Source: Dactylis glomerata (lineage: Eukaryota > Streptophyta > Magnoliopsida > Poales > Poaceae). Taken from it: DNA of 64,000 nucleotides. A program made the position numbers and the translations under genes. Location: assembly GCA_007115705.1 (NCBI GenBank), contig QXEO01001040.1:420693-484692 (forward strand), written 5' to 3'. Shown one piece after another: positions 10,451 to 22,967 of the stretch. Numbering within the stretch: the stretch's first letter is position 1; the number at the start of each line of letters is the position of its first letter. Below the pieces are notes generated by a model, which did not search any database, had not been told where the DNA came from, and saw nothing but the letters and a program-made list of their open reading frames with translations.

Positions 10451-12001
10451 ACCCCTTCTTCCACCTTAGGCTGCACACGTTTTTGGGCTCTCTCTCCTCC
10501 ATTGTTGACTTTGCAAAGCTTGCCCTTCCTCCTCCATTCCTCCCATGATTCTTGCATCTTTTTGAGGGAAAAGAGAGAGGAGATCTAGATCTATATTTCC
10601 ACCAATCCATTTCTCCTCTAAGTGAGGGGAACATCTTGGGATCTAGATCTTGGAGTTCTTTGTGGATTTCCTTTGTTCTTCCTCTCATATCTCTCCATAG
10701 CATTAGTTGCTTTGGTAGGATTTGAGTGAGAAGGATTTGAGCACCTTGTGTGCTCTTGCCATTGCATAGGTTGCATCGGTTTGAGTTCTCCCCGGAGATT
10801 CGAGTAAGTGAAAGTTTGTGAGCTTATTACTCTTGGGTTCTTGGAACCCTAGACGGCTTTGTGGCTTTGTGGAGCCTTGGTGGCTATCCTTGGGAGCCTC
10901 CAATTAAGTTGTGGATGCGTGCCCCAAGATTTGTGTAAAGGCCCGGTTCCGCCTTGAGGAACCCCTTAGTGGAAGAGTGAGCTAGGCCTTTGTGGCGCAA
11001 GCTCACACCGGAGAATAGGGTGAGGCCTTTGTGGCGTTGGTTAGGCCTTTGTGGCGATACCACACCCCTCCAACGAGACGTACTCCCTTTCAAGGGAGGA
11101 ACTCGGGAATACATCATCGTCTCCGCGTGCCTCGGTTATTTCTATACCCGAGCTCTTTACTTATGCACTTTACTTTGTGATAGCCTTCGTGCTTGAAGTC
11201 ATATATCTTGCTATCACCTTGTTACTTGTATTGCTTAGCATAAGTTGTTGGTGCACATAGGTGAGCCTAGTGTATTTAGGTTTTATGTGCTTGACAAAAT
11301 AAACGCTAGTTTAATTCCGCTTTTGTTCAAGCCATTCGTAAAATTTGATATCGCCTATTCACCCCCCCCTCTAGGCGACATCTGTGTCCTTTCAAAGGTA
11401 AAACCTTATGTTAAGAAACCTAGTTTTTATTTTATTTTATTTTTGAAATAAAAATAACCACTTTAAAAAAAACTATCTCTTTTATTATGTTGATATTGCA
11501 AAAATAATTTGAGTCGATCATCAAAATATCAATACCTTCGGACTTTGTTCCAAAACTTATTGCAAAAATCTTTTCCAACCTCCTATAATTTATTTAGCCA
11601 AGTTTTGAGATCAAGTAATTTTGGTTTATCAAATAGTTTACTGGATTTAAAAATTGTTTCCCACCTAGTAAATCTTGCATGAATACATGCTAAACCTTTT
11701 TAGCAAACTCATAAAGTAAGTAAAGTCAACCCAACCCAAATAGAAGGGAAGAAAATAGAAAGAATCAACAAAGATCCCAAAACCCTAAAAATAAAAGAGG
11801 AAAAAAGTGATCTTCAAAATATTATTGCTTAGCCCTCTCCCCCCCCTCTCTTAAGAATATTTTGAACGAGACCTAGATGTTTCTTTGCAAGTCATCCAAG
11901 ATCAAACTTTGGTTATGCTTGACCTATTCTACATTTTCCAAAATACCTCTCCTAACACCATTCAAAACCTGTCCAAATATTGAATCTGAAACATAGGACA
12001 C

Positions 12002-13657
12002 TGATGGGGCCAAGTCGATGGTGTATGAAATTAAATGACCGGCCAGTTGGAAAACTCCAAGAGAAGGTTTTGATGAATATAGCAGCAAGTTTTCCTCGGT
12101 TAGAAACCAAGGTATGTCGATCAGGAGAAGAGCAGACAATACGACTGAAGGTGATGCAGACTGGCTTAGCGACAGCATCGGACAATTTATATGTGGCGCC
12201 TCATCCAAGCTTTGCTTTGCGAGCAGCAACGTCGAACCTGCACACAACACAACCAAATACTTTGTTCCCAACTTGCGATGAGGTTGTCAATCTCACCGGT
12301 TTGCTTGAAACAAAGGGTATGAGCGTATCGAGTGGAAAGTGATAATAGTATGCGAGTAAAGTAAACAGTGCGAGTAAAGTAAACAGGTGATAGCAATATG
12401 ATGGAAATAGGTCCGGGGTCCACAATTCACTAGTGGTGTCTCTCCATAAGATAAATAACACATGCTGGGTAAACAAATTACAGTTGGGCAATTGATAGAA
12501 TAAAGATAAACGTGATATGTCAAGAAGATCACTATGCGATTTACTCTGGGCATTACAACAAAATACATAGACCGCCATCCAACTGCATCTATGACTAATA
12601 ATCCACTCCCGGGGATATCATCCGAACAACCCATGAGTATTAAGTTGCGAACAACAGACAATTGCATTAAGCAAAGTGTGTAATATAAACAAAGCATATG
12701 CCCTCGAGCATATGAATGTTGTTTTCTCCCTAGTAGCAACAGCACATCTACAACCTTAGAGGTTTCTATCACTCCCCCAGATTAAATAGAGGCATGAACC
12801 CACTATCGAGCATAAAAACCCCCTCTTGGAGTCACTAGAAACTACTCGGCCAAGATAGCTACTAACAACGGAGAGCATGCAAGATCATAAACAACATAGA
12901 GATAACATAAGATATATTTCAGTATAGCAACTCAATCATAACACCAATATTCATCGGATCCCAACAAACCAAACATGTAGAATTACATAACAGTGATCTC
13001 AATCATGTAGGGCAGCTCATGAGATCTAAACATGAAGCATATGGTGGAGGAGACAACCATCTAGCTACTGCTATGGACCCATAGTCCAAGGTAGACTACT
13101 CACTCATCGCTCCGGAGGCAAGCATGGCGATGAAGAAGACCTCTGGTGGCGATTCCCCTCTCCAGCAGGGTGCCGAGAGGAGCTTCTGGACCCTCCCGAT
13201 CTTCAGGTCGACAGCGGCGGCGGATCGCGATGTGTTCTGGAAAAGTGATCGGGTACTTAGGTTTTTTCTGTCGGGGGGTCTTTATAGGCGAAGGGGCATC
13301 GTCAGAGGTGGCCCAAGGCACCCTCACACATAGGGGGCGCGGCCAGGGGCTGGGCCGCGCCGCCCTGGTGTGTGGGGCCCTCGTGGCCCCCCTCCTACTC
13401 CTCTTCGGATCTCTGGAAGCTTCCGGGAAAAATAAGACTTCAGGAACTTGTTTCGTCCAATTCTGAGAATATTTCCTGTGTAGCTTTTCTGAAACACAAA
13501 AACAGCAGAAAACAGGGAACTGGCACTGCGGCGACTTGTTAGTAGGTTAGTTCCGGAAAATGCATAAAAGTGCCACGAAGTGTAACAAAACAGTAGGCAA
13601 ATGGTGTAAAAACAAGCATGGAGCATCAAAAATTATAGATACGTTGGAGACGTATCA
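12002..13657 (-). repeat. 3' LTR of M1
   Basis: 1656 bp, plus strand TGATGGGGCC...ACGTATCA. A 159-codon open frame (12293-12772, minus) recurs in other LTR copies of this group and is a by-product of LTR similarity, not a gene. Confidence 0.88.
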
Positions 13658-13658
13658 A

Positions 13659-13672
13659 GCATCCCCAAGCTT
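13659..13672 (-). other. Polypurine tract of M1
   Basis: Reads AAGCTTGGGGATGC on the minus strand, one base from the 3' LTR, where plus-strand DNA priming is expected. Confidence 0.75.
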
Positions 13673-16592
13673 AACTCCTGCTCGTCCTCGAGTAGGTAAG
13701 TGATAACAAAAGAATAATTTTTGAGGTGACATGCACCTACACAATCTTGATCATATATGTAAGCATTTGTGAGCTGGGATCATCAGAACTTAAAACATGG
13801 GCATGAAAGATATAATCTTGACAATAGAAACTTAGCAACCATGTTATAACATGCAAATGAACACAAACAAAAGATCATAAAAATGAAACAATGAAAGTCA
13901 AACGTGTGTTCAAATCGTAAGGAAAAACATACAAATGGTTTTTAGCTTGTCCTTAATAGAGAGCAAAACATAAATGCATAGGACACCTTCAAGTTTAAGA
14001 GGACGACTAGATACAAATAATTTAAGAATAAGTGAAACCAACAATATGAATCAATCAATGAAAACTTTGGGACAATGCACATTATACTAAGAATGACAAC
14101 TATGCTCTCTTAATGGTGCATAAAGATAGAAGGTGGTGACTCAACATAAAAGTAAAAGAAAGGCCCTTCGCGGAGGGAAGCAGTGATTGCAAGTTTTATA
14201 ACCTTCAAAAATTATGGTACTTACCAGCTTTGAGCTCTCATTGCCCCCATCATAAGCATCTTGAATGGTTAGAGTTAATGCCGAGAACAATTATGATGCA
14301 TATGCTTGACAAATCATAAGTTGAAAACCTCGTGTCCCGTGAATACGAGTACCCAAACCTTATGCTACTCAACTTAGAGTCCCAAGCAAGGCTCTTGTCA
14401 TTGTAGGTATATGCGTATCATTGAGAACCGCCAACGGGGTACCTCCGTTCCCGATGACATGGAACAAGCCCACATCAAAATGACAGGACAAGCAGACAAT
14501 GAACACCTCGATATCTCTTTTATTTACCATTTGTTTAGCTTTTTATTTTGAGATGCGTCTTCGAATGTCCACTATGGGTATGCTGCAAATTTCCACCATG
14601 AATTATGCATGGCTTAGATTGGCGGCCCAGGCGTTTCCCTAACACATATACAAACTCCATGATCCCCGCAAGATTCCCAATTCATTTCACACCGCGGGCA
14701 TCCATAAACAAAAGATCATGATATCAACTCAAATAAGAAGTGCAATGTTGAAAGCTTGCCCCATGACGGCATGGTTGGGCTAGTATCCAACTTACAACTT
14801 GCAAGCATAACAACTCAACATAAGAGACCACAATGTCAAATTTTTAAGAACAAGAAAAAGTAAAGTGTGCCTTCCGGTTCGTGAGAGCTTTACTAACCAA
14901 TTTTCGCATAACACTGGTAAGAGTTTAATTTGAAGAGAAAATAAAAGCAAGTCAAATTTACTTGGAATAGCAAATTGCTAGTAGGTATGTATGGTGGACA
15001 CTTTGGCAAACTTGGTTTTTAGGAGTTGGATGCACGAGTAGAGCTCATACTCAGTACAAGGCAAGGGCTAGCAAAAGACTGGGAGCGACCAACTAAGAGA
15101 GCAATAATGGCCATAATCATGCAAAGCGACAAAGCGACATTAAAAGAAGCATAAGATGGCATCAAAAGTCAAAAACTAAATGATCATAGAGGCTATTGGC
15201 GACTTTGTAAGAGTCTAACATGTATGAGCATGCGCCAAGTCAACCCAAATAAAGCATCAAGGAGAAAACCAAAATAATGCTTCCAAACAATAAAAACAAT
15301 GCATGATTTTTTCAAAGGCTCATTAAGCAATCTCAGTTATTTGAGACAAGCCATGCTACAGCAAAACCACTAAGCATACTATCAAAAAGACATCAAGCAT
15401 GACATGAAAAAGCCTAAGCCGCAGTCTACACAAGCTCCTTCTTGTACCACTTTTTTGCATAAAGCTTTTTCTCTTTTCCAACACCATTTGAAAAAATTTA
15501 AGACACCTCTTTTGATGAAAACCAATAAAGATCAGAGGCAAAAATACACCTTGATGAATAGATATGACAAGGTTGGAACGCAAATCAAGGCAAAAACGAA
15601 AATCAAAAGCAGTAGTAGAAAAGAAGAACACTTGGTTTTTGATAAGAATGAAAACTAGAGCGTTCTTGGAAAATGAAAAGCAAGGCAACTTCTCCAAAAG
15701 AAATTTGTTGGGGTCCAACCATTTATTGCAGCAAACAAAACTAAACTAACTAAAGAAAACTAAAACAACTGACGCTCCAAGAAAAACACATAGTGCATGA
15801 AGCAATAAAAATATAGTGTTTTGAAAGGTGACCTGATTTTTGCCGATGAAGAAGGGGTGCCTTGGGGGCATCCCCAAGCTTTGACGCTTGTACTTCTTGG
15901 ATATTTCTTGGGGTGATGCATGGGCATCCCCAAGCTTGAGCTTTTGTCCATTCTTCAACTCATCTCATCATTCTCCAATCCCTACACTTGAAAACTTCCT
16001 TCATACAAAACTAAACACAAATCTATTAGCAACATTAGTGTAGGCATAACATATAATCAACCTATTTTTGCTTCAGGTTTCAACCCAAAACCACCACATA
16101 TAAATTATATACTACTGTAGCAACTTCCCCAAAAGTTCCATGATCAAAAGAACTCAAAAGAAAGCGATAAAGCGGCAAACATAAATATTGGCAGAAATCT
16201 GTCAAAACAGAACAGCTGACAAAGGTCGAATTTTTGAGGGGTTTTCTGTTGCTCAAATCAAAAAGTCTTCAACTAACGAAAGTTTGGATATAACCTGGGG
16301 CATATGCACAAGAAATCGCAGGTCCAAAAGATATACAGAGAATTTTCACGAATTTTTACGGTGCAGCATCGAAAACAGTTTCAGGACAGCAACATCCCCA
16401 AATCTTTACCTCACTCGAATTAGAGGCTTCTCTTGGCACAACAACAAAATAAAAAGGATAAGGAGAGGTCATTACAGTAGTAATGACTTACAAGACTCAA
16501 ATAAAAGAAAAATTACTGAAAATAAAATATTGGGTTATCTCGCAAGAGTGCTTTTCTTTAACGCCTTTGAGCTAGGCACAGAAAATTGCGAA
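13673..16592 (-). other. Conserved 3' non-coding region of M1
   Basis: About 2.9 kb between the ORF stop and the polypurine tract, with no credible gene. It aligns with the matching regions of C, D, E and F and contains two extra copies of the polypurine motif at 15868-15881 and 15924-15937. Confidence 0.75.
15868..15937 (-). repeat. Paired internal copies of the polypurine motif (M1)
   Basis: Two minus-strand AAGCTTGGGGATGC copies begin 56 bp apart. They are identical to the M1 polypurine tract 2.2 kb away and are candidate central polypurine tracts. Confidence 0.6.
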
Positions 16593-17288
16593 TCAAGTAA
16601 CATCAAGTGATGAAGCATCAATTACCTTAGTAGGCTCTTTGGAAGTTCCCGAAGATGATTCAACCTGCAAGTCACCCTTAGTGGAACTAATAGTCTTACC
16701 AATTTTAAGAACATGTTGAGGTTTAAGCGCAGAAACCTTGGGAATATACATAAATTTTTGCTCTTTTCCGACAAACACTTTCTCTTTCTTAAATTTAAGA
16801 GAAGAGAAGATTAAACTAAGAGTTTCCATAGACTCCTCTAGTTTACCAATCCTTAAGTTTTGATTATCAAGAGTAGTGCTAGCCTCTATAACGGTGATTC
16901 TCTTACCAATATTTTCTATTAATTCACTAACTCGGCTAGCATTTTCTAGCATACTTGGCAAACTTTTCTCTAAAGAGCTGAGCTTTTCTACCACCTCCTC
17001 CAAGGTGGTCTCAGTTTTAGCAACATGAATAGGTGGTATTCCCACTAAACTTTCAATTATAGTGCATGCTTCTCCAGCGGGAGTACCCAGAAAATTACCT
17101 CCTGCATGAGTATCGAGAACATACCTATTCCAACTAGATATACCAACATAAAAATTTCTAAGGAGGATCGTGGTAGAGTGCTTTTTTGTACACCTATGAT
17201 GGGCATTGTCAATACGGTACCAAGCATCTTTTAAACTTTCTCCCCCTTGTTGCTTAAAACTACGAACTTCTACTTCAGGATTACTCAC
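16593..17288 (-). CDS. M1 gag remnant, 231 aa, coiled-coil rich
   Basis: The open frame starts MSNPEVEVRSF and ends ASSLDVT, the same C-terminal tail as the gag-protease of D. Residues about 1-85 (SLKDAWYRIDNAHHRC, later GGNFLGTPAGEAC) look like the C-terminal part of an Athila-type gag. Residues about 100-165 are Leu/Glu/Ser rich with heptad-like spacing (VVEKLSSLEKSL), suggesting a coiled coil. The N-terminal gag half and all of the protease are missing, so an internal deletion brought the gag middle close to the leader and to the shared tail. It sits 167 bp inside the primer site. Whether a stable protein is made is unknown. Confidence 0.6.
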   Translation of the reverse strand: MSNPEVEVRSFKQQGGESLKDAWYRIDNAHHRCTKKHSTTILLRNFYVGISSWNRYVLDTHAGGNFLGTPAGEACTIIESLVGIPPIHVAKTETTLEEVVEKLSSLEKSLPSMLENASRVSELIENIGKRITVIEASTTLDNQNLRIGKLEESMETLSLIFSSLKFKKEKVFVGKEQKFMYIPKVSALKPQHVLKIGKTISSTKGDLQVESSSGTSKEPTKVIDASSLDVT

Positions 17289-17454
17289 TTTAGCAAACTA
17301 AAACCAGACAAGTAAAAAAACAACTATCAAGGATTCTATTTTTTTTGGGTTTTTCATGTAAAATGATGCAAGTAAAAATAAAGTAAAGCAAAACTTAAAA
17401 CAAAGTAAAGGATGTGTGTGCGAAAAACTCCCCTTGCAGAGGTCTTCCACTTCT

Positions 17455-17472
17455 TCCCCGGCAACGGCGCTA
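17455..17472 (-). other. Primer-binding site of M1 (tRNA-Asp type)
   Basis: On the minus strand it reads TAGCGCCGTTGCCGGGGA, complementary to the 3' end of plant tRNA-Asp except at its second base (TGGCGCC... expected). It lies 7 bp inside the 5' LTR. Confidence 0.8.
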
Positions 17473-17479
17473 GAAAACT

Positions 17480-19134
17480 TGATGGGGCCAAGTCGATGGT
17501 GTATGAAATTAAATGACCGGCCAGTTGGAAAACCCCAAGAGAAGGTTTTGATGAATATAGCAGCAAGTTTTCCCTCAGTTAGAAACCAATGTATGTTGAT
17601 CAGGAGAAGAGCAGACAATACGACTGAAGGTGATGCGGACTAGCTTAGCGACAGCTTCGGACAATTTATATGTGGCGCCTCGTCCAAGCTTTGCTTTGCG
17701 AGCAGCAACGTGAAACCTGCACACAACACAACCAAATACTTTGTTCTCAACTTGCGATGAGGTTGTCAATCTCACCGGTTTTCTTGAAACAAAGGGTATG
17801 AGCGTATCGAGTGGAAAGTGATAATAGTATGCGAGTAAAGTAAACAGTGCAAGTAAAGTAAACAGGTGATAGCAATATGATGGAAATAGGACCGGGGTCC
17901 ACAGTTCACTAGTGGTGTCTCTCCATAAGATAAATAACACATGCTGGGTAAACAAATTACAGTTGGGCAATTGATAGAATAAAGATAAACGTGATATGTC
18001 AAGAAGATCACTATGCGATTTACTCTGGGCATTACAACAAAATACATAGACCGCCATCCAACTGCATCTATGACTAATAATCCACTCCCGGGGATATCAT
18101 CTGAACACCCCATGAGTATTAAGTTGCGAACAACAGACAATTGCATTAAGCAAAGTGTGTAATGTAAACAAAGCATATGCCCTCGAGCATATGAATGTTG
18201 TTTTCTCCCTAGTAGCAACAGCACATCTCCACCCTTAGAGGTTTCTGTCACTCCCCCAGATTAAATAGAGACATGAACCCACTATCGAGCATAAATACCC
18301 CCTCTTGGAGTCACTAGCAACTACTCGGCCAAGATAGCTACTAACAACGGAGAGCATGCAAGATCATAAATAACATAGAGATAACATAAGATATATTTCA
18401 GTATAGCAACTCAATCATAACACCAATATTCATCGGATCCCAACAAACCAAACATGTAGAATTACATAACGGTGATCTCAATCATGTAGGGCAGCTCATG
18501 AGATCTAAACATGAAGCACATGGTGGAGGAGACAACCATCTAGCTACTGCTATGGACCCATAGTCCAAGGTAGACTACTCACTCATCGCTCTGGAGGCAA
18601 GCATGGTGATGAAGAAGACCTCCGGTGGCGATTCCCCTCTCCGACAGGGTCCAGGAAGAGCTTCTGGACCCTCCCAATCTTCGGGTCGACGGCGGCGGCA
18701 GATCACAATGTGTTCTGGAAAAGTGATCGGGTACTTAGGTTTTTTCCGTTGGGGGGTCTTTATAGGCGAAGGGGCATCGTCAGAGGTGGCCCGAGGCACC
18801 CTCACACATAAGGGGCGCGGCCACGGGCTGGGCCACGCCGCCCTGGTGTGTGGGGCCCTCGTGGCCCCCCTCCTACTCCTCTTCGGATCTCTGGAAGCTT
18901 CCGGGGAAAATAAGACTTCAGGAATTGTTTCGTCCAATTCCGAGAATATTTCCTGTGTAGCTTTTCTGAAACACAAAAACAGCAGAAAACAGGGAACTGG
19001 CACTGTGGCGACTTGTTAGTAGGTTAGTTCCGGAAAATGCATAAAAGTGCCACGAAGTGTAACAAAACAGTAGGCAAATGGTGTAAAAACAAGCATGGAG
19101 CATCAAAAATTATACATACGTTGGAGACGTATCA
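17480..19134 (-). repeat. 5' LTR of M1
   Basis: 1655 bp, TGATGGGGCC...ACGTATCA on the plus strand. A TATAAAG box lies at 18758-18764 (minus). Confidence 0.88.
18758..18764 (-). promoter_or_regulatory. TATA box in the M1 5' LTR
   Basis: TATAAAG on the minus strand (plus CTTTATA), inside the 5' LTR and conserved at the same LTR position in D and E. Confidence 0.6.
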
Positions 19135-19636
19135 GACACCCCAATTTCAAAATAGCCCCCAAGAAAAACACCACCTCTTGATCTAACAAAAATAGTTTTG
19201 GCATCTCTATCCAATATAATGATAAACCCAATTGGAAAATTTCAAAAATTCGAATTTCAAATTATTGCCGGCATTTCGTCGAACACCTTCAGTGCGGAAT
19301 ATTCGAAGTCAACGTTTCAGAGGAGATGGCCGGGCCAGCTGCCCTGGGAGGGAGCCGGCCAGGCCCAGCCTGCCCAGCGCCGCACCTCTCCATCCCTTTC
19401 TGCCCCGCTTGCTCTCTCTGGCCCCGACCACTACGGAGAGACACGCTTGTCACCGCCGCCGCCCTAGCGTGTCCCCCACTGCACCAGACCAAGCCGCCGC
19501 CCGCAGCTGCGCCAGCACGCCTCTGCAGCATGCCATAGCCCTCCGCCGAAAGCCCCGACCGTCCCTCCCCTTCTTTAGCCGGCACAAGCCACGCCATGTC
19601 CGCCCCGGCCATCACCCCTGTGCTCCCTCCCGAGCC

Positions 19637-19644
19637 TATAAAAG
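19637..19644 (+). promoter_or_regulatory. TATA box in the 5' LTR of B
   Basis: TATAAAAG in a C-rich context. The same box survives in the 3' LTR at 34777-34784. It is the likely promoter of B. Confidence 0.65.
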
Positions 19645-22600
19645 GCACCCAGAGCTCGCCAAGAGACTCACACCATTCACCTCTCCCTCCCAGACATCCT
19701 CTCCTTGTTTCCTTCTTACTCATTCGATCTCGCCGACGATGCTCTCCCCGCAGTCCACCGCCCGGCCGCAGTTCTGTTCTGGACAACCAGGCCTCGTCCC
19801 GTGAATCCGCTGGCCCTAGGAGATCAAGAGGATGATTCTCCGTCTCCTGGACATCATCTAGTCGGCCCCTTCTTCCTCGGTACCTCGCCATCACCGAGGA
19901 GCACCGCCAGACCACCGTTCGGCCCCGAAAAACCGATGCCTCCCTCGATGCTCTACCTGCTGGAGGTGGACAAGAAGACCCTCATCCGCTGCCACCAACC
20001 CTCGCCGACGCTCGCTGACCCCCTCCGGTGAGCCCCCAAGCTCTGCCCTCTCCCTGACTTCTCTCTCTCTCTCTCCCATCCCCGTCGACCTGGGGAAGAT
20101 AGTTCCCGGCCATTGGATCCCATCTAATCGGACGGCCAGCATTGTCATGTACCCTTTCAGGTTTTAGAACATGCTGACGGATGGGCCCCGCTCGTCTGGC
20201 CCTTACTTTTTTTTGCGCGCCCAGGAAATGCTAGTTGGGCCGGCCTGACTGGTTTCCCCGGCCCGTCTAGATTCCTTTCCATTTAGTGTTTTTTTAGAGA
20301 ACTACTTAGTATTTGTATTTCTGCAACTTCAAACTCTATTTCCCAGAGTTGTACAAATTCGAATTTAGCAAACAACATATCCCTAGAAAGCTCTAAACCT
20401 TATCTAGCCTATGGAAGTGGTCTAAACCCATTTAGAGTTATATTTTTCATATAGTAAAAATAACAAATTAGCCCCTTGGCAACCTTAGAAACATCATATC
20501 AAATCAAATAAAATTCAAAATAGTATGAAACCAACTCTCAAAACTATAAAATGATAATATCTATCAATTTGTGTAATTAGATGTCATATTTGAACTTTTA
20601 AAATTCAATGCTATTTTCCTATATGGTTAAATAAGCATTTGTAACCTAGGAAATCGATAAACTTAAACCTATAAGTGGAAATGATATGAAACCAATTATA
20701 ATCAACCAAATTTCTAGATATTCATCTATAACCCCTGATCCAAGTCAATTAGGATCTATAGATTCTACTTGTAGATTCAAACTTGATTACTAAATACTTG
20801 CAAACTAGATATGGCTTCAATAAAAGAAAAATACTCCAAATCCTATGACGCCGCTCTGGTTGAACCGTAATCTTGAATATCTACTTGTGGTCTATGACCA
20901 TGGTCAATAAGGACTTGCAAGAGATATTTCATGATTCAAAGTGAATTAAATCCTCACTTAAGTCAAGAAAGCGATAATCCCATCTATAGGAACTTAATTA
21001 AGTTGAAGCCACTCTCCATAGCATTCTTAGATAACTTTCCTTACCCGAGTATCCTTGATTGTTGAATGTGTGGTTTGTGAATTGTTTGGTGATTGTATGT
21101 TTATTTATTTCTCGACCATTAGACGACAAAGAGAGTAAGGAGAATGGATCCCAAAGTCAACGAAGCAATGGTGATGGAGACTACACAACCCGAGATGAAG
21201 ATGAAGAATGCTACGAAATTGCCAAGCCAGGCAAGCCATCTCTTGAATCATACCAATTAACTAGTTTTCAAATTGCATAGCTTCTTTTTTTCCGATCAAA
21301 TGGCATGATTGAATTGCTAGAATACGATGGTAATGGTGTAGTGAGGTCTTGCATATCAAGAGCCTCAAGCTGAGTTTATCCAACCCTTATATAGTTAACC
21401 TCTGATACCTAGTAGCATGCTTAGTTGCTAATCACAATGAAGTATTATAGTTGGGAACCCTACTGAAAGTTATGAATCAAACTTTGAAAACCTTGGATGA
21501 AGATTCTTCCTCCAAGTTGAGTTTCTGAAAGAAGGGTAACAATGAATAATGATTATGAAAGGAAGATTTGAATGATGAGGTGTGAAGTATATGCCAGACC
21601 AACCTTACCGTATGACCACATTACCCTGGTATGGGACGGGGCTTAGTGGAGTAGTTTGTTTCTCCTTAGTGTAGACCCTACAAAATGTAAATGGAAGTCC
21701 GACCAGGGACTCCTCTTCCAGGGCACCCTGTGGCTGCGGCCTAGGCTCGCCTTATCCTCCTCTTCAGGTGGTTGGGGTACAAGCCGAAGAGCCCTCATTG
21801 AAAATGAACTATCATGGGTAGGACTCTACCTCGGTGAGTGTCATTCCAGAGGTTCAAGCGGCTGGGGACTTTGCACACCCCGGACAGCTTCCTGGACCCT
21901 GGTGTTGAGGGGTACAACTCTAGGCGGTAGTGTTTATGCTAAGGCGGGCAGGTGAAACATTAATGGTTGGTTGCTTGTCGTGGCATACGTTGTTATGCTG
22001 GGATGTCACCCACACGATAAGTAATTGGATGGTGTGGGTAAAGTGTACAACCTCTGCAGAGTGTAAAACTATTCGAATAGCCGCGTCCGCGGTCATGGAC
22101 AGTTGGGTTAGCGGTACTTAACCTTTGTCCGGTGTTGAAATAATGAATTGAATCGTGGCAAGGAATGACTATGACTGTGAAGGTGACTTGAGTAAGAAAG
22201 TGATCAACAAATGAGGGTTCCATCTCAAACTTACTTATCAAGCTAAATGTTTTCTTACCTCTTAATGAATACTCTTGAAAAAGAAAAATAGCTTTGTGCA
22301 AATAAACTTAGAGCTTAGACCACTATATGAACTATGCATTTCCATTTTCATTTATTTATAGGATGGTTTGCGAGTGCATCCAATGTACTCATGGCTCTGT
22401 CCCTGGCTATTAACTTGGCCAGACTTGAAGGAGAAAAATCAAGAAGGAAGGATTCATTGACGGCTTTGCGAATTAGGCTCATTTCCTACTGTCGGCTTTG
22501 CCTGTGCGGTTGAAGCTTGACATGATGGTCCCAAAGTATTATTCCGCTGCATATTGATGTAATGTAAGGTTTGGTCTGTACAACCACCTATGTAATCCCT

Positions 22601-22731
22601 TTTATTTATTGTTAATGGCTGTGACTATGATACCAATTACGTTATGTGAATCACAACAATGATTCTGGGATTGTGATGGATTGCATAACGGGCACTTCGA
22701 ATTTTGCTATAAATTCGAGGGTGTTACAAGT

Positions 22732-22743
22732 TGGTATCAAAGC
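22732..22743 (+). other. Primer-binding site of B (tRNA-Met type)
   Basis: TGGTATCAAAGC follows the LTR end by 3 bp. It differs at one base from the canonical TGGTATCAGAGC complementary to initiator tRNA-Met. Confidence 0.75.
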
Positions 22744-22967
22744 TATGCTGACTCATGGTCGTTAGAAAATGACATATCTGATACCACCAGTTGGGTATTA
22801 GGATTATCATGACTGTAGGAGACCTTAGTTAGCCTTGTCGTTTGCTAAGAAAGTGATATTTTGGAAAAAAATACTTATTTCTCCAAAAGAAACTTATTTG
22901 TTTTGGTATCCAAAGCCAATATTATACTCTTCTCTTATTCACTTCAAATATCTTATACTCTTAACTT

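Larger units (their letters stand above)
9224..11394. mobile_element. Solo LTR (2171 bp) in the 5' LTR of B
   Basis: The insertion starts TGAAAGATCATATCG and ends CTGTGTCCTTTCA (TG...CA). It is flanked by AAGGT at 9219-9223 and 11395-11399. The other B LTR shows the undisturbed site GAAGGTAAAACC near 25222. No internal LTR pair, primer site or coding region is visible, so it reads as a single LTR left after LTR-LTR recombination. A TATA box lies about 1.2 kb from its left end, which suggests plus orientation. Family not recognised. Confidence 0.75.
12002..19134 (-). mobile_element. Complete minus-strand LTR retrotransposon M1 (7133 bp)
   Basis: M1 is flanked by GACAC (11997-12001 and 19135-19139) inside the 5' LTR of B; the empty site survives near 25817-25830 in the other B LTR. 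On the plus strand it reads 3' LTR, polypurine tract complement, 2.9 kb of non-coding, a short gag remnant, tRNA-Asp primer site complement, 5' LTR. LTR pairs are similar but not identical (several substitutions and an indel in the first 130 bp), so the insertion is not recent. It is non-autonomous, with no protease, reverse transcriptase or integrase. The termini resemble the Athila-like Triticeae families such as Sabrina/WHAM/Derami, from memory only. Confidence 0.9.
8994..22728 (+). repeat. 5' LTR of B, interrupted by two insertions
   Basis: LTR sequence is present as 8994-9223, 11395-12001 and 19135-22728, with a solo LTR and element M1 between. Removing both insertions and one target copy each leaves about 4.42 kb. 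The segments align with the 3' LTR (8994 onward with 24995 onward; 19135 onward with 25822 onward; 21796-22728 with 58709-59639). The part from about 20040 to 22728 is long, AT-rich and has no credible gene. The first dinucleotide is TT instead of TG, a substitution relative to the 3' copy. Confidence 0.88.

Noticed and set aside
12293..12772. A 159-codon frame that recurs nearly unchanged at 17772-18251, 35932-36411 and 42758-43213
   Set aside because: It lies inside the LTRs of M1 and D; its conservation reflects LTR similarity, and it has no start context or domain of a gene.
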